Part shown: piece after piece, positions 1 to 10,556 of the stretch
Position numbering within the stretch: the stretch's first letter is position 1
How the letters are laid out: every line of letters starts with the position of its first letter
Assembly: GCA_004519485.1 (NCBI GenBank)
Contig: CP038134.1
Coordinates: 124,001-188,000, forward strand
Length of the DNA stretch: 64,000 nt
Reading direction: 5' to 3'
DNA from: Nannochloropsis oceanica
Taxonomy: Eukaryota; Sar; Eustigmatophyceae; Eustigmatales; Monodopsidaceae
Program-made: the position numbers and the translations under genes
Notes under the pieces: generated by a model
Seen by the model: only the letters and a program-made list of their open reading frames with translations
Databases searched by the model: none
Told to the model about the DNA's origin: nothing

Positions 1-262
1 ACGATAGGATGACCAGGCAAGCCACGGCCTCGTTGCTCTCCTCGTTTTTGTTCTCTGAAGGGAGGAAGCTCAAGTCTAGACCACCTATCAGCTTTAAGTC
101 TTCCCAGACAAAGGTGTCAGTCTCGATAATAGCAGCTTGGAGACGGGCTTGTATGGCCGACCACTCAGCGTGCTGCTCGTGCTGGTGGTGGTGCGTCTGC
201 GCTTCGAGCTCGACCTCCCCTCTCTCATCCCGCTCCAGCTGGGATGAAGACATGGTGGACAT
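1..262 (-). CDS. ENDOV: Endonuclease V, N-terminal part (cut by window edge)
   Basis: The first 87 codons of an endonuclease V homologue are read leftward from an ATG at 262; the rest lies outside the window. This family cleaves nucleic acid next to inosine (RNA in animals, deaminated DNA in bacteria). The typical N-terminal layout is visible: a helix with W-x-x-I-Q-A-R-L-Q, then VWEDLKLIGGLDLSF, matching the family's vGGvDvSF strand with its first catalytic aspartate, then an acidic loop and the strand AVACLVIL. An in-frame TGA lies upstream with no other ATG between, so the start is 262 or the in-frame ATG nine bases on. A His/Gln-rich stretch precedes the domain. It is divergent from the PH/START gene. 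Catalytic residues further on cannot be checked. Confidence 0.85.
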   Translation of the reverse strand, partial: MSTMSSSQLERDERGEVELEAQTHHHQHEQHAEWSAIQARLQAAIIETDTFVWEDLKLIGGLDLSFLPSENKNEESNEAVACLVILS

Positions 263-378
263 GTAGAGAGCTTCAGCGGCGGCGTCGCCCTGCCACCATC
301 GTTCTCTGTATCATCGTGTCTTCATAGGACCCTTATAGAGTACTATAGGCTGTTTGAGGTGGTGGTGTGGTGGGATGA
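263..378. promoter_or_regulatory. Very short divergent spacer, probable two-way promoter
   Basis: Only 116 bases separate the ATG of endonuclease V from the ATG of the PH/START gene. Any promoters and both 5' leaders must fit here or overlap the genes. No TATA-like box stands out. Regulatory role is inferred from gene orientation only. Confidence 0.4.
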
Positions 379-2683
379 TTGGAGATGGTGCTGTCGTCTG
401 TTGCTTCTCGCGTTCAAACTGCTTCAATCCAGAAACGCCTTCATCAAACCCCTTTACCTTTGATCACACTCATCGCCCCAAACTCCGCAGCCTACAGATC
501 CCTGGCCATGGCTTCGCCACCACTGAGCCAGCAGCAGCAGTGGCATTTGTTTGCCAAACGCAACTCCCCACCTCCCGCACCGCCCTCATCCGCCCAACAG
601 CCTCCTCATCAACACTGGTCCTTTCCCCGTACGCGCCGTGATGATTCCGACAGCGAGCCCAACGAAGCCCCACCCCGAGCACCCATCCTACTCGAAGGTT
701 ACCTGAAAAAAAAGGGGGCGAGGGTACACATGTGGAGCTCCCGCTACGCGATGCTGCGTGGCAATAAGCTCATTCTGGTTCGAGGGAAGAAGGAGGAGAT
801 GGAAGCGGCGGCAGCGGCAGCTGCGGCTTTCGCTGCTACTGCTAGCGCTAGTTTTCGGGCAGAACACAACCTCCACCCCGGCCCACCTACACGTGAGTTT
901 ATCTTAATGTCAGGTTCATACGTGAGTGACGTGCGCGAGCTGCCAAACGCGGCGGGGAAAGGGAAGAGTCTTTGGATGTTTCGGTTGCACTGGCCTGAGG
1001 GTGTGAAGGGCTATGGATTAGGAGCAAGAGCGCTAAGCAAGGGGGTGTTGCCCTCTCCTGTGAATCGAAGAGCAAAATCAGATGGAGAAGACCAGGAGGA
1101 GGAAGAGGATGATTATGACGAGTACATTGACGCAAGCTATCGTGGCGGTGCTGGCCGTGTCCCCTCTCGCCCTATCACTCCCTCTGTTGCTGGCACCAGC
1201 ACCACAGCAGCAGCAGCAGCAGCAGAAGAGGGAGGAGGAGGAAGAGGAGAAGAAAAAAAAGGAGCCACGCTGCAGGAACTAGCGGTACAAGCAGCGCACA
1301 CAGCAAAGCAGCAAAGAACCCGGGCGGCGGACATTGAGCGTGCTGAATCTCACCACCAGTCCTTGGTGACCAAAGGCGCAGGGTTCGCTGGAGTCGTCGT
1401 CGGTGGCGTCGTCATTGGTGCTCTTACGGCAGGTGTCGGCCTCCTGCCCTACCTTGGGTTAGTGGGCGCGGCGGCTGTGGCAGGGGGAGGCGCGGTGGCG
1501 TACACGGCAGCACAGGCACCCTCGGAGTCGAGGGTGGTGTTGGCCGCCGAAACGGAGGCAGAGGCACGTCGGTGGAAGGGGGCTTTGGAATTACAAATTG
1601 CCGTATGTGAGGGAAGACGGCCACCACCACCGCCGGAGATCGATCTGTTGGGGATTGACGAACTGATTCGATCGACGGCTTGGAGGGCGGTAAGGGTACT
1701 AGAGGGAGTGCGGGTGCTGGAGGAGGAGGGAGGGGGCAGGGAGGGAGGGAGGAGGGGGAAAAGCAAAGGACAGGTGTTATGTAGGAAAGTCCAGGTGATG
1801 ATCGAGGCGACTCCGATTGAGGTTTTTATGGCGTGTATGGCGACTGAAGGGCCATATCGTCCCCCTTCGGTCCTTCCCTCCATCCCTCCCTCCGCATTCT
1901 CCTCTACTCCTCTTCCTCCTTCCATCACTACCGCTGCTACCACCGCCGACCATTCCTCACTTCCTTCTCCTCCTCCTCCTCCTCCTCCTCCCTTCATGCG
2001 TCGCATCGCCTCCTCCTTCACCACCATCCAACGTTTGGACGACCACACCGACATCCTCCACATCCGCCTCCGCCCTCCCTCCCTCCCCTCCACCCCCCTT
2101 ACCCCCCCCTTCCTCCGCCCCATCCTTCGCTCTTTCCTCCATCGTTTCCTCGCCCCCCGTGATTTCTGCGTCCTGCGGTACTGGCGACTGGACGATGATG
2201 GCGCCTACATAATCTGTCTGGCCTCGGTCGAGCACCCGGAGTGCCCTGTCGAGGAGGGCAGGGAGGGCGGGAAGGAGGGAGGACTGGGGACGGTGAGAGG
2301 GACATTGCAGTCGGTGTTGTCCATTGCGCCGAGAAAAGATTATGCAGATTACGAAGAGGATTTACCGGAGGCCCTGGTCTCTTACATCGTGGAGGTGGAT
2401 CCGGGAGGGTGGGTGGGAGGGGGGGGCCGAGGGAGGGAGGGAGGGTGGTGGTGGAATATGGGAAGGGGGATTCGGGCGATGTACGCGGATGTGGTTCTGG
2501 CCCATATATTGGATGTGAAGGAGGAAGTGGATGCGGGGAGGTTTAGAGGGAGGGATGGGGTGAGGGAGGAGGGGGGGGAAGAGGAGGGGAGGACGCCGAT
2601 GAGACAATCGTTGACACAGCGGCTATATGAGAAGGCACTGGGGCCGGTGAGGACTTCGACTTCCACGAAGAAGGGCAAGAAGA

Positions 2684-2716
<33 letters not shown>

Positions 2717-3846
2717 GCAGCGGTAGCGGTGATGGGAGTATGCGTCAGCGGAAGAGGATGCTCTCTCCCATGGGCGAACGCGCCGAGGAGGAAGAGGAGG
2801 AGGACGAGGGAGGGCGGGAGGGCGGGAAGGGACAACAGCGGACGACGACCAGTGTTACAGCAGAGGCAGCGGCGCTTCGCAATGCTTTGGCAGCCAAGGA
2901 ATTTGAGGTTCATCGGCTGGAGAGGGAGATAGGGCGGGGGGGAGGGACAGCTATGGGCGTTGGAGGGGGAGCAGTCCTGACCACTGGGGGCGCGGAGGGA
3001 GGGAGGGAGGGAGGGAGGGAGGGCTTGTTGGATACAAAGGACCGGTCGTTGGAGCTCTTTAGGAGGCTGCAGGAGCAAGTTAACGAGGTTGAAAGGCTCA
3101 AAAGGCGATACAGGAGCTTGACTGGTTTGGAGTACGGACTGCCCTTCCGTGCATCCGCCACGGGAGCTGCCTCCCTCCCTGCCTGCCTCCCTCCCTCCCT
3201 TCCCGCCTCTAGCGCGACGGTGCATGCTGGTAGTGGTGGTGGTGATGGGGCTGGGAAGACGAGTCAGTCCTCAACCTCCTTCTTGTCCTCATCCTCGTCC
3301 TCGTCCTCGTCCTCGTTCTCCTCCTCCTCCTCCTCCTCCTCCTCCTTCTTCGGGGACGTCAAGCGCAGCCTGACCCCTTCGCGAGAGCAGCAGCAGCAGC
3401 GACAGCAGCAGCCACAGCATCGGTTGCCTACCTCTCCTTTGTCCGCCGCAAGAAAGGCGCTGATGCACCGCAGTGGTGGTAGCAGCAGCCCGCGTAAGGG
3501 AGGGAAAAGTGGGGCAAAGAGGGGGGAAGGACAGAGGGGGGGAAGGAAGAGGAAGGATGGGGGGAGGGAGGAGGAGTTAAAAGAGGAAGAAGAGGAGGAG
3601 AAAGGCGCTTACGATTGGAATGAGGGTGTGCCGGATCACTGGACCTCAGCAGCGACGACGAGGAGGAGGGAGGAGGGGAGGAAGGGAGGGATGGTTTCCG
3701 TGCTGGCTGCGGCGTTGATGGGGGAGGGGGAGGGAGGGGGGGAGGGAGGGAATGTGTTGGAGGAAGTGGTAGGGACATTTGTGGGGTTGCTGATGTTTTG
3801 CGCCCTACTTTTTCTCTCGCTCTCCTTGCGGGCGCAGGTGATGTGA
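379..3846 (+). CDS. PH and START domain membrane protein
   Basis: One unspliced reading frame of 1155 residues. A PH-like domain begins near residue 106 (EGYLKKKGARVHMWSSRY) and ends in a helix with RRWKGALEL near 397. Between these lies a long insert with a Gly/Ala/Val hydrophobic stretch (about 334-378) that could cross or dip into a membrane. A START lipid-transfer-like domain follows, about 471-714 (VQVMIEATPIEVFMA; DFCVLRYWRLDDDGAYIICL; later MGRGIRAMYADVVLAHI). Next come Ser-rich and acidic runs, a likely coiled coil (about 825-915) and a C-terminal hydrophobic anchor (about 1125-1150). PH plus START recalls plant EDR2-type proteins and CERT, so a role in lipid sensing or transfer at membranes is inferred. 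Many GGRE and PSLP runs come from GGGA/TCCC repeats in the exon. A later ATG at 508 could also serve as start. Confidence 0.75.
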
Positions 3847-3848
3847 AG

Positions 3849-3884
3849 GGGGAGGGAGGGAGGGAGGGAGGGAGGGAGGGAGGG
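3849..3884 (+). repeat. (GGGA)n tract
   Basis: Nine or so GGGA units lie just after the PH/START stop codon. It is one of dozens of such tracts in the window and could form G-quadruplexes. Confidence 0.9.
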
Positions 3885-4531
3885 ACAAGGCATGTATTTA
3901 TGCATGTACAAAAAAAGTTAAATGTAAAGAGGTATAGCAGTTAGCAAAGAGCTCATGGGTCTCCCTCTTTTGGGATGTCCTTCCTTTCTTACCCTTTGGC
4001 TTCCTTTTATCCCTCCCTGTCCTATATGGCACGTGGCAATCAGTGTTATTAACATTAATACGTGGTGGTGACGGCAGTTTCAAGGCAAGCCTTCACTTGC
4101 TCAAGACCTGCTGATTTTCAACGGTCGCTCCCTGCATCCCTACCCCCACCCCCACATACACCTATGCCAACAGACACGAATCAAAATTTTGAACTTTTCC
4201 TCCGGGCGATATTTTCCTCTTGTTTTTTGACCGTCATTCATCCATCCAATCCATCCACTTACTCCTCTAAAGGTGGAAACGATTGCCTTGGGTTCTGATC
4301 ATATGCCGTTATTCTGTCTCTTTTCACCAGGACTCTCGACTTATACAGATTGTTATTTTCCTGTGTATTTATAAGATATTACTTCGTATTTACAAACCCC
4401 TTCCTCCCTTCCTTTTTCCTTCTCTCTTTTGTCCGCTTCAAGGCCGCCATAAAGGCCAAAACTCGCCCACGGACCTTATTGCGAAACGAAGAAAAGGGAG
4501 GGAGGTAGGGAAGGAGGGAAGGAGGGCTTGC
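3885..4531. other. Convergent intergenic spacer
   Basis: Lies between the 3' ends of the PH/START gene and the PIN-like gene. It is more AT-rich than its surroundings and has no convincing frame; it should hold both 3' UTRs. No polyadenylation signal was identified with confidence. Confidence 0.6.
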
Positions 4532-6348
4532 TTACAGTCCAACATACTGCAGCACGGCCGAGAGCAGGAACCCCATGGGAATGACGGCGAGGATGTAAGT
4601 GAGCGAGACGAGGGTGGCCATCGAAGCAGCCGCTGCCGGTCGCTTTTGTAGTTGTAAGATCACGACGGTGTTTTGGGCACAGGGCATGCACGCTTGGAGG
4701 AGGAGGATGAAGGCCAAGAGCTTGTCGGATGAGGGGATGAGCGCGGCTGCCGTCCCTACCCTCAGCAAGGCCAGGGCGGTGAGGGGCATCAGAACGAAGC
4801 GGGCGACGCAGATGGCGGCCGTGCGTTTGAAGAGGGCCGTGTCTTTCAGACTCAGAGTTTCGAAGCCCTACCAGGGCGGGAAGGAGGGAAGGAGGGAAGG
4901 AGGGAGGGTGAGTTTCAGTGTGTTTACATGGGTCCCACGAATTGCTACAAAAGAGAGGGAAAGGCGGGAAGAAAGAATGAAGGGAGGAAGGATGTCGAGG
5001 GAACGAGGGAGGGAGGGAGGAAAGGAGGAAAAGCTGGCTCACCTTTGCCAGAGACCCAGCAAGGACGAGGAGGACGGTAGGGAGGTAGGCCGAGCCCATG
5101 GTACGTAAAGCATCAAAGAGAGAAGCAAGAGGGGCAGCAGGACCGAAGAAGAGGGAGCGGAGAACAGGGGTGACGCCAACGATGGCGCCAAATAAGCACC
5201 CGAGAGTTGGGGGAGAAATTGCTTTTTGACAGAGTGGATGAGAAAATACCTTCCGGATGGTTGAAGAGGGGGTGGGCGGGGGCGAGGGCGGGAGGGAGGA
5301 AGAGGATGGAAGAGAGGAGTAGGCGGGTTGAGTTTTGACAGCGCCTAGGATGGTGGCACCGATGGTCCAGAAGAGGGGGGACCAGGCCACGAGATAGAAG
5401 GAGATATAAGCCACGGCCCGTGGGTAGAGGGTAGGGTCGGTGGGGTGGAGGCGGAGAAAAGCGTCGGCGAAGAGGAGGGGGAGGGGTCCGGAATTGGCAA
5501 AGGCACAACACACCGCGAGCTCCTTGCCTTCGTCAGAGGTGGGTTCAAGGCGGAGGAAGGAGGCGAGGCCCTTCCCGTAGAGGGAGCCGAAAAGGATTTG
5601 GAGGAGGGCGAAGACCGGGAGCACTGCGAGGGATGCGCCGTGGGAGGAGGGGGTGGCCAGGGTGGTGGCGACATTCGTGAAGAGGAGGGCGGGTTGGAAG
5701 AAGGCGAAGATGAGGCGGGAGAGGGTGGAAAGGGAGGACTGGTCCAGCAGGCCTTGAGAGGCGGCAAAAAGACCGAGGGAGCAGGAGGAGACGAGGCGGA
5801 GGACGGCATTGGTAGAGGTTTTGAACGCGGCCGGTTCGATGCGGAGGTGAGATAGAAAGGAGACAGCATTGAGGTGCGAGAAAGGACGGGTTTGAAGGGT
5901 AGGGAAAGGATGGCCGGGAGGTTGATGAAGCGGACGCAGATCTGGCCGCCGTGATAGTGATGGGGAAGATTTTGCGAAGGGGAAGAGGGAGAAGGGTGTT
6001 GATGGTGATGGCCCCAAAGGGGGTTGGAGGAAGGCGTCTTTTCGGGGGTTGAGTTAGAGCAGAAATGGGCGGGAGAAGGTAAAATGATGCAGGTCAGATA
6101 AGATCATAGCCGCTTCTACACAGTGGCATCAGCAGGATGATGGGTAAAGCAGACGTTCCATCGAAATGAGGGGCATTGTGATGGCGGCCTGGCAGCCCGT
6201 TTCTTTTCATCCTCGCCCACCACATCCCTCCCTCCGCCCCTCTGTCCTCCAAGAATGTACCTGTCTCCGGCACGAATGCCATCGCCACCAGCACTGCGAC
6301 CGCGCCCAGGCACAGCTCCATGGTCATGCTTATGGTGGGCGTCCTCAT
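4532..6348 (-). CDS. PIN-like / PILS auxin-efflux-carrier family membrane protein
   Basis: Three exons read leftward: 6348-6261, 6037-5043, 4867-4532, which sum to 472 residues plus stop. Family call (Mem_trans): the protein is mostly hydrophobic helices in two blocks around a central Ser/Pro loop. Signature-like pieces are FAFFQPALLFTNVATTLA, CAFANSGPLPLLFADAFL (the conserved N-S-G-x-L-P turn) and, in the last exon, LLQACMPCAQNTVVILQLQ with VSLTYILAVIPMGF. PILS proteins sit in the ER membrane and control cellular auxin; PIN proteins export it. In algae the substrate is unknown. The start at 6348 gives a hydrophobic segment (ELCLGAVAVLVAMAF) that joins in frame to exon 2 through a GT..AG intron. 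The short exon 1 and its join are the least certain part. Confidence 0.75.
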
Positions 6349-6860
6349 TGCTTGTCTTGTGTGCTGCGTGGTAGCGTGTTGGGGGCGCGAGAAAGCGTAA
6401 GAAAAATCTATTATACAGTGCACGTGGCTGGACTGGTGGCAGCATTCAAGAATTCATCCGCATTGCTGTCTTATTTACAAAGAGAGGGGGATCCGACGGG
6501 CAGAGGGCTTCTCTTATGCGTTGCTGCCGTTGGCCTGAAGGCGTTGACTTGGGCGAATGGGCGATGGGTGTTGGGAGTCCCTACCCTGCATCTGCGCGCC
6601 TCGTTTTGAGAAAGCAAGCTATGACAACCCACTCCTCTGTGCCGACAACATTCAAGGATATGGACGAGGGTCTTGGAAAGAAGGGGGAAAAGGACACGTC
6701 AACGAATGCAAGCTGTATCAGCCCTCCAATGGAGTCCATGGCACAAAAACCATCCTCCGTCATCGCTGTGATATCCATTCTTGACCGCACGCCCCACCGA
6801 ACAGACACAACCAGAGCCTCCCAGTCAAGACTTCTTTCCTACGCAGGCAGTACTTGGTGA
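6349..6860. promoter_or_regulatory. Divergent spacer between PIN-like and EEP genes
   Basis: About 500 bases with no gene I can support, between two genes reading away from each other. Probably holds both promoters and leaders; no motif was recognised. Confidence 0.4.
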
Positions 6861-9487
6861 ATGTTCCACGGGGGCGGAGGGCAGCGGCTCCTTTCAGTCC
6901 TTGCATTCATACGCAACACCCGTCGACCTCCCCCCTCTACGTCTTGGGCCCCTACAAGTAGCAGTAGCAGTAGCAACACCAATATCAACATCGTCTACAG
7001 CACCAGCAACTGTACCGCCAGTAGCAATATCGCTACACCACAGCAATCTACTCAACTTTTCCGACTCGACCACTACATCATGGAGGACATGCATGTGGCA
7101 GGAGAAGCCTCGCAACCTCCCCATCCTCCTCCTTCTCATCGCCAGCATCAGTGCCAGCAGCACCAGCGCAAGAAATTCCGAGGCCCAGAGCACGGACAAG
7201 AATCTTCCGATAAGTCTCAGCCCAATGGACATGGCAGGCGCGGCTGCATAGGATCAGGAGGAGGAAGAGGAGGACGAGGAGGAGCAGGGGAGCAGGGGCG
7301 GGGAAGGGGAGGAGGCTTCGCCTGTCTAGGCGGCGGCGGCCGTGAACGACCACATATAGAAGCAGGGCAATATCATTTCTCCAATCCGCAACATCACCAG
7401 TGGCAGACGTATCACACACAAGTGCGCGAACACCAACACCATCACCACCAACAGCATCAGCAGCAGCAGTCTAAGGACTTGCACGCATACTACCGTTTTG
7501 CCCAGCACTATTCCGCCCACCTCCGAGCTGGAACAAGAGATGCAGTCGTCAGTAGGAGAGGAAAAGGAAGAGGATGGTGGGAAGGAGGTCCAGGTGGTGG
7601 AGGAGGAGTTTCATCGCTACACACACCCAGCGGAAGCAGCAGCAGCAGCGGCAGCCATCACCCTGCGTACCCTCCCCGGAACGGCCTTCCCTCGTTCCAC
7701 CGCCCCTGGATCAGGCCCAGCACCCGCCCTTCCCCTTCTTCCTCTCATCCCTTGCCCCCTTCCTCGAGCTCGGGCTTTACTCTGCTTTCGTGGAATGTGC
7801 TGGCCTCCAGTCTAGTGGATCGGTCTTTCTTGGGGTTCGCCACGGACGAGGAGCTGGCGTGGTCCGTCAGAGGACCCCGTATTCAGGCCGTGTTGAGAGA
7901 GATGGGAGCCGAGGTGATTTGTTTACAGGAGGATGATGACCACGAGCACTTCCTCCAGGCCTTGGGTGGTGGCGCTGGTGCTGGTGCTGGTGCTGGTGCT
8001 GGTGCTGGTGCTGGTGCTGCTGTTGCTGCTACTGCTGCTACTGCTGCAGCGGCCACTCCCGGTGATGGGAAAGAAGAAAATAAACTCTCTTCGACCACCT
8101 CCGCCTCCCTCCCTTCCTTTCCTACCTACACGGGGCTTTGGAAAAAACGCACCGGGGCGGATAAAATCGACGGGGTATCCGTTTATTGGCAGATTCAAAA
8201 ATTTGAATTTGTGGAAAGTGAGGAGGTGGAGTACCGTGTCCCGGGGTGTGGGCACTTAGATAGAGATAACGTCGCACTGCTGGTGGTGTTGCAAGAGAGG
8301 GAAGGAGGCAAAGGAGGGAAGGAAAGGAAAGGAGGGGGGGAGGAGGAAGAGGGGACAGGGCGGGGGAGAGGGAGGACGTTGATCGTGGCAAACACCCACC
8401 TATTGTTCAACCCCAGGAGAGGAGATGTCAAGTTGGCCCAGCTGCAGATGCTGCTAGGGAGGATGGAGCGGTTGCAGCAGCGATACCCGGAGGCAGGGAT
8501 AGGTAAGTCAGTCTGAGTGTTGCCGCCGAGGAGTGAAGTAAACTATCATCCCCCTCCCCTCCCCCCCCTCCTTCCTGACCCTTTTCACCAGTTCTCCCTC
8601 CCTCCCTCCATCCCTCAGTGATATGTGGTGATTTTAATGCCACACCTGTCAGCGCCTTGTACGCGTGGATGGCCACGGGGAGGCTGGACGTTGACCAACT
8701 AAATAGGCGATGGGTGGGAGGAAAGAGGGAAGGAGGGAGAGGGAGGGAGGAGGGGGTGATGCCATTTGAGGAGGTGGCTTGGGGAGGAGGAAGAGGGGGA
8801 GGGAGGGACGGAAGGAGGGAGGAGAGAAGGATGAGACATTTTGGGGCGGGGACGGCGATGGGTGTCTTTAGGCCTCATGCGGGGAGGGAGGGGTGGAGGG
8901 AGCGCAGGAGGGAGGGAGGGAAGAAGCAGCAACCGGAGGATGCGAACGCCGTGGTGGTAGAGGAGGAAGAGGAGGAGGTGGAGAAGGAGGTGGTGGTGGA
9001 GGGAGTAGTACCCATCACCACAACCATCAGTAACAGCAGCAGCAGCAGCAGCAACAGCACCTCCACCACCAGCAGCAACAATAACAACAACAACAGCAGC
9101 AGCAGCAGCAGCAGTCCCTCTGCTCCTTCACTTTCCCACCCACCGCCGATCTGGCCCCCGCTCGGCGACTGGAGCCTCCCCTCCCATCCCCCCCTACATC
9201 ACTCCCTCTCTCTCGTCAGCGCCTATGCTCATCGGCCCTCCGCGCACACCACGGGCGAGCCCGCCTTCACCAGCTACCATGGAAAATTTAAGGGAGCGGT
9301 GGATTACATCTGGTACAACGGAAAGGAAGGCGGGACGGAGGGAGGGACCCAAGGAGGGAGTAGGTTGAGGTGTGTGGAGTTTTGGGGCATGCCCACAGTG
9401 GGTGAGTTGAGGAGTCAGGTGGGCCTGCCGTGTCGCGCATGTCCTAGCGACCATCTCCCCTTGGTGGTGAAGATGGAGTGGATGTGA
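6861..9487 (+). CDS. Endonuclease/exonuclease/phosphatase protein, CCR4/nocturnin/Angel type
   Basis: Two exons, 6861-8502 and 8619-9487, sum to 836 residues. The intron has donor GTAAGT and acceptor CCCTCAG and joins EAGI to VICGDFN. EEP-fold catalytic motifs appear in order: FTLLSWNVLASSLVD near 306 (Asn), EVICLQE near 353 (metal-binding Glu), VANTHLLFNP near 511, CGDFNATP just after the intron, VDYIWY, and SDHLPLV near the end (catalytic Asp-His). Spacing and motifs fit mRNA deadenylases of the CCR4/nocturnin/Angel group, or 2',5'-phosphodiesterase; which one cannot be told. A long N-terminal region rich in His, Gln and Ser precedes the domain, and low-complexity inserts (a Gly-Ala run, polar Ser/Asn runs) interrupt it. 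It could act in mRNA turnover; localisation is unclear. Confidence 0.82.
7965..8020 (+). repeat. GGTGCT repeat coding Gly-Ala
   Basis: A hexamer-like GCTGGT repeat in the EEP gene codes for about eight Gly-Ala pairs directly after the CLQE motif loop, then an Ala/Thr run. It is probably a variable surface loop. Confidence 0.85.
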
Positions 9488-10556
9488 AAATACCCGGATT
9501 TGCCTTGTTTCGTTCCCCTCCTTCCTTCCCTCCCCTCCTTCCCTCCCTCCCTTCCTTCCTTGAGTGTTCTGGAAGGTCTGTTCGGCAAGGCAAGGACTGA
9601 GTGAGGGAATGACGGGAGGAGGGAAGGGAGGGAGGGCGGGAGGAAATGCGGGAGGGAGGAGGGAGGGTAAAGACTGAGACTACGATGCTGTTTATCCTTG
9701 GAATTTACACATGCGAGAGAAGAATTTATGAAGTGGATGCCTCAGTATACCTCGCTCGCTGGGAAAGGACGCGTGGAAGAGAGAGAAAACACACAGTTGC
9801 TGTTTCTCGCTTGCGGGGGAGGGATCGGTGGGAGAGCAACCGACCTCTCATTTTGTTTCGTTCATCCTTGTGACTCGTTTTTCCTTAGAGAGATGGGGGG
9901 GTAAGCACCCACACCGTCGTCGTGTCGTGCACTTTTTTCCCACTCCTCGTTTCCCTTTCCCTTCATCGTGTGTCTTTTTGCGGAGGCTAATGTATTACCT
10001 GTATTTCCTTGACTTCTTTTACGTGGGGTGGTTCCCTGTTCCCTCTCGGTGCGTTCCGGCCGTGAAGTACATACTATTCTTTCTGAATGGCGTGCTGCCA
10101 TGAGAGCAGGGAGGGGGGAAAGAGAGGGAGAGAAGGAAGGAGGATGCTTAAACCTCCCTCTGTCCAGGCCTCTCCTGACCGCAATAAGTTATTACTTTGA
10201 GCACTTCTCCCTCCCTCCCTCCCTCCCTCCCTCCCGCCCTCCTTCTCCCCTCTGACTCATCTAAGGCAGAGTGCGGGGAAGTGCATGTATGATACAAAGA
10301 CAGATAGATCTCTCTACAGTCCCCCACTAAAACTCTCTACAAAAACCCCTTGCTTCGTTCCCTGCCTCCCTGCCTCCCTCCCTCTCTCCCTGCTCATGCC
10401 AAAACCACTCCCTCTTCCTCATCACTGATTATTCTCTTCCCTCCCTCCCTCCCTTGCTCCCTCTGTCCGTCCCCCTCCCCTTCCTCCTCGCTCTCCTCCG
10501 TCCCGGACCATGCACGCACTGCCCTCCTTCGCTCCCTCCTTTCCTCCTTTCCCCGC
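9488..10556. other. Convergent intergenic spacer with pyrimidine tracts
   Basis: Between the stops of the EEP and TMEM45-like genes. It holds TTCCC/TCCC tracts (about 9510-9560 and 10210-10240) and a long pyrimidine-rich stretch from about 10340 that runs on into the TMEM45-like gene. Short frames here have simple-repeat composition and are not supported as genes. Confidence 0.6.
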
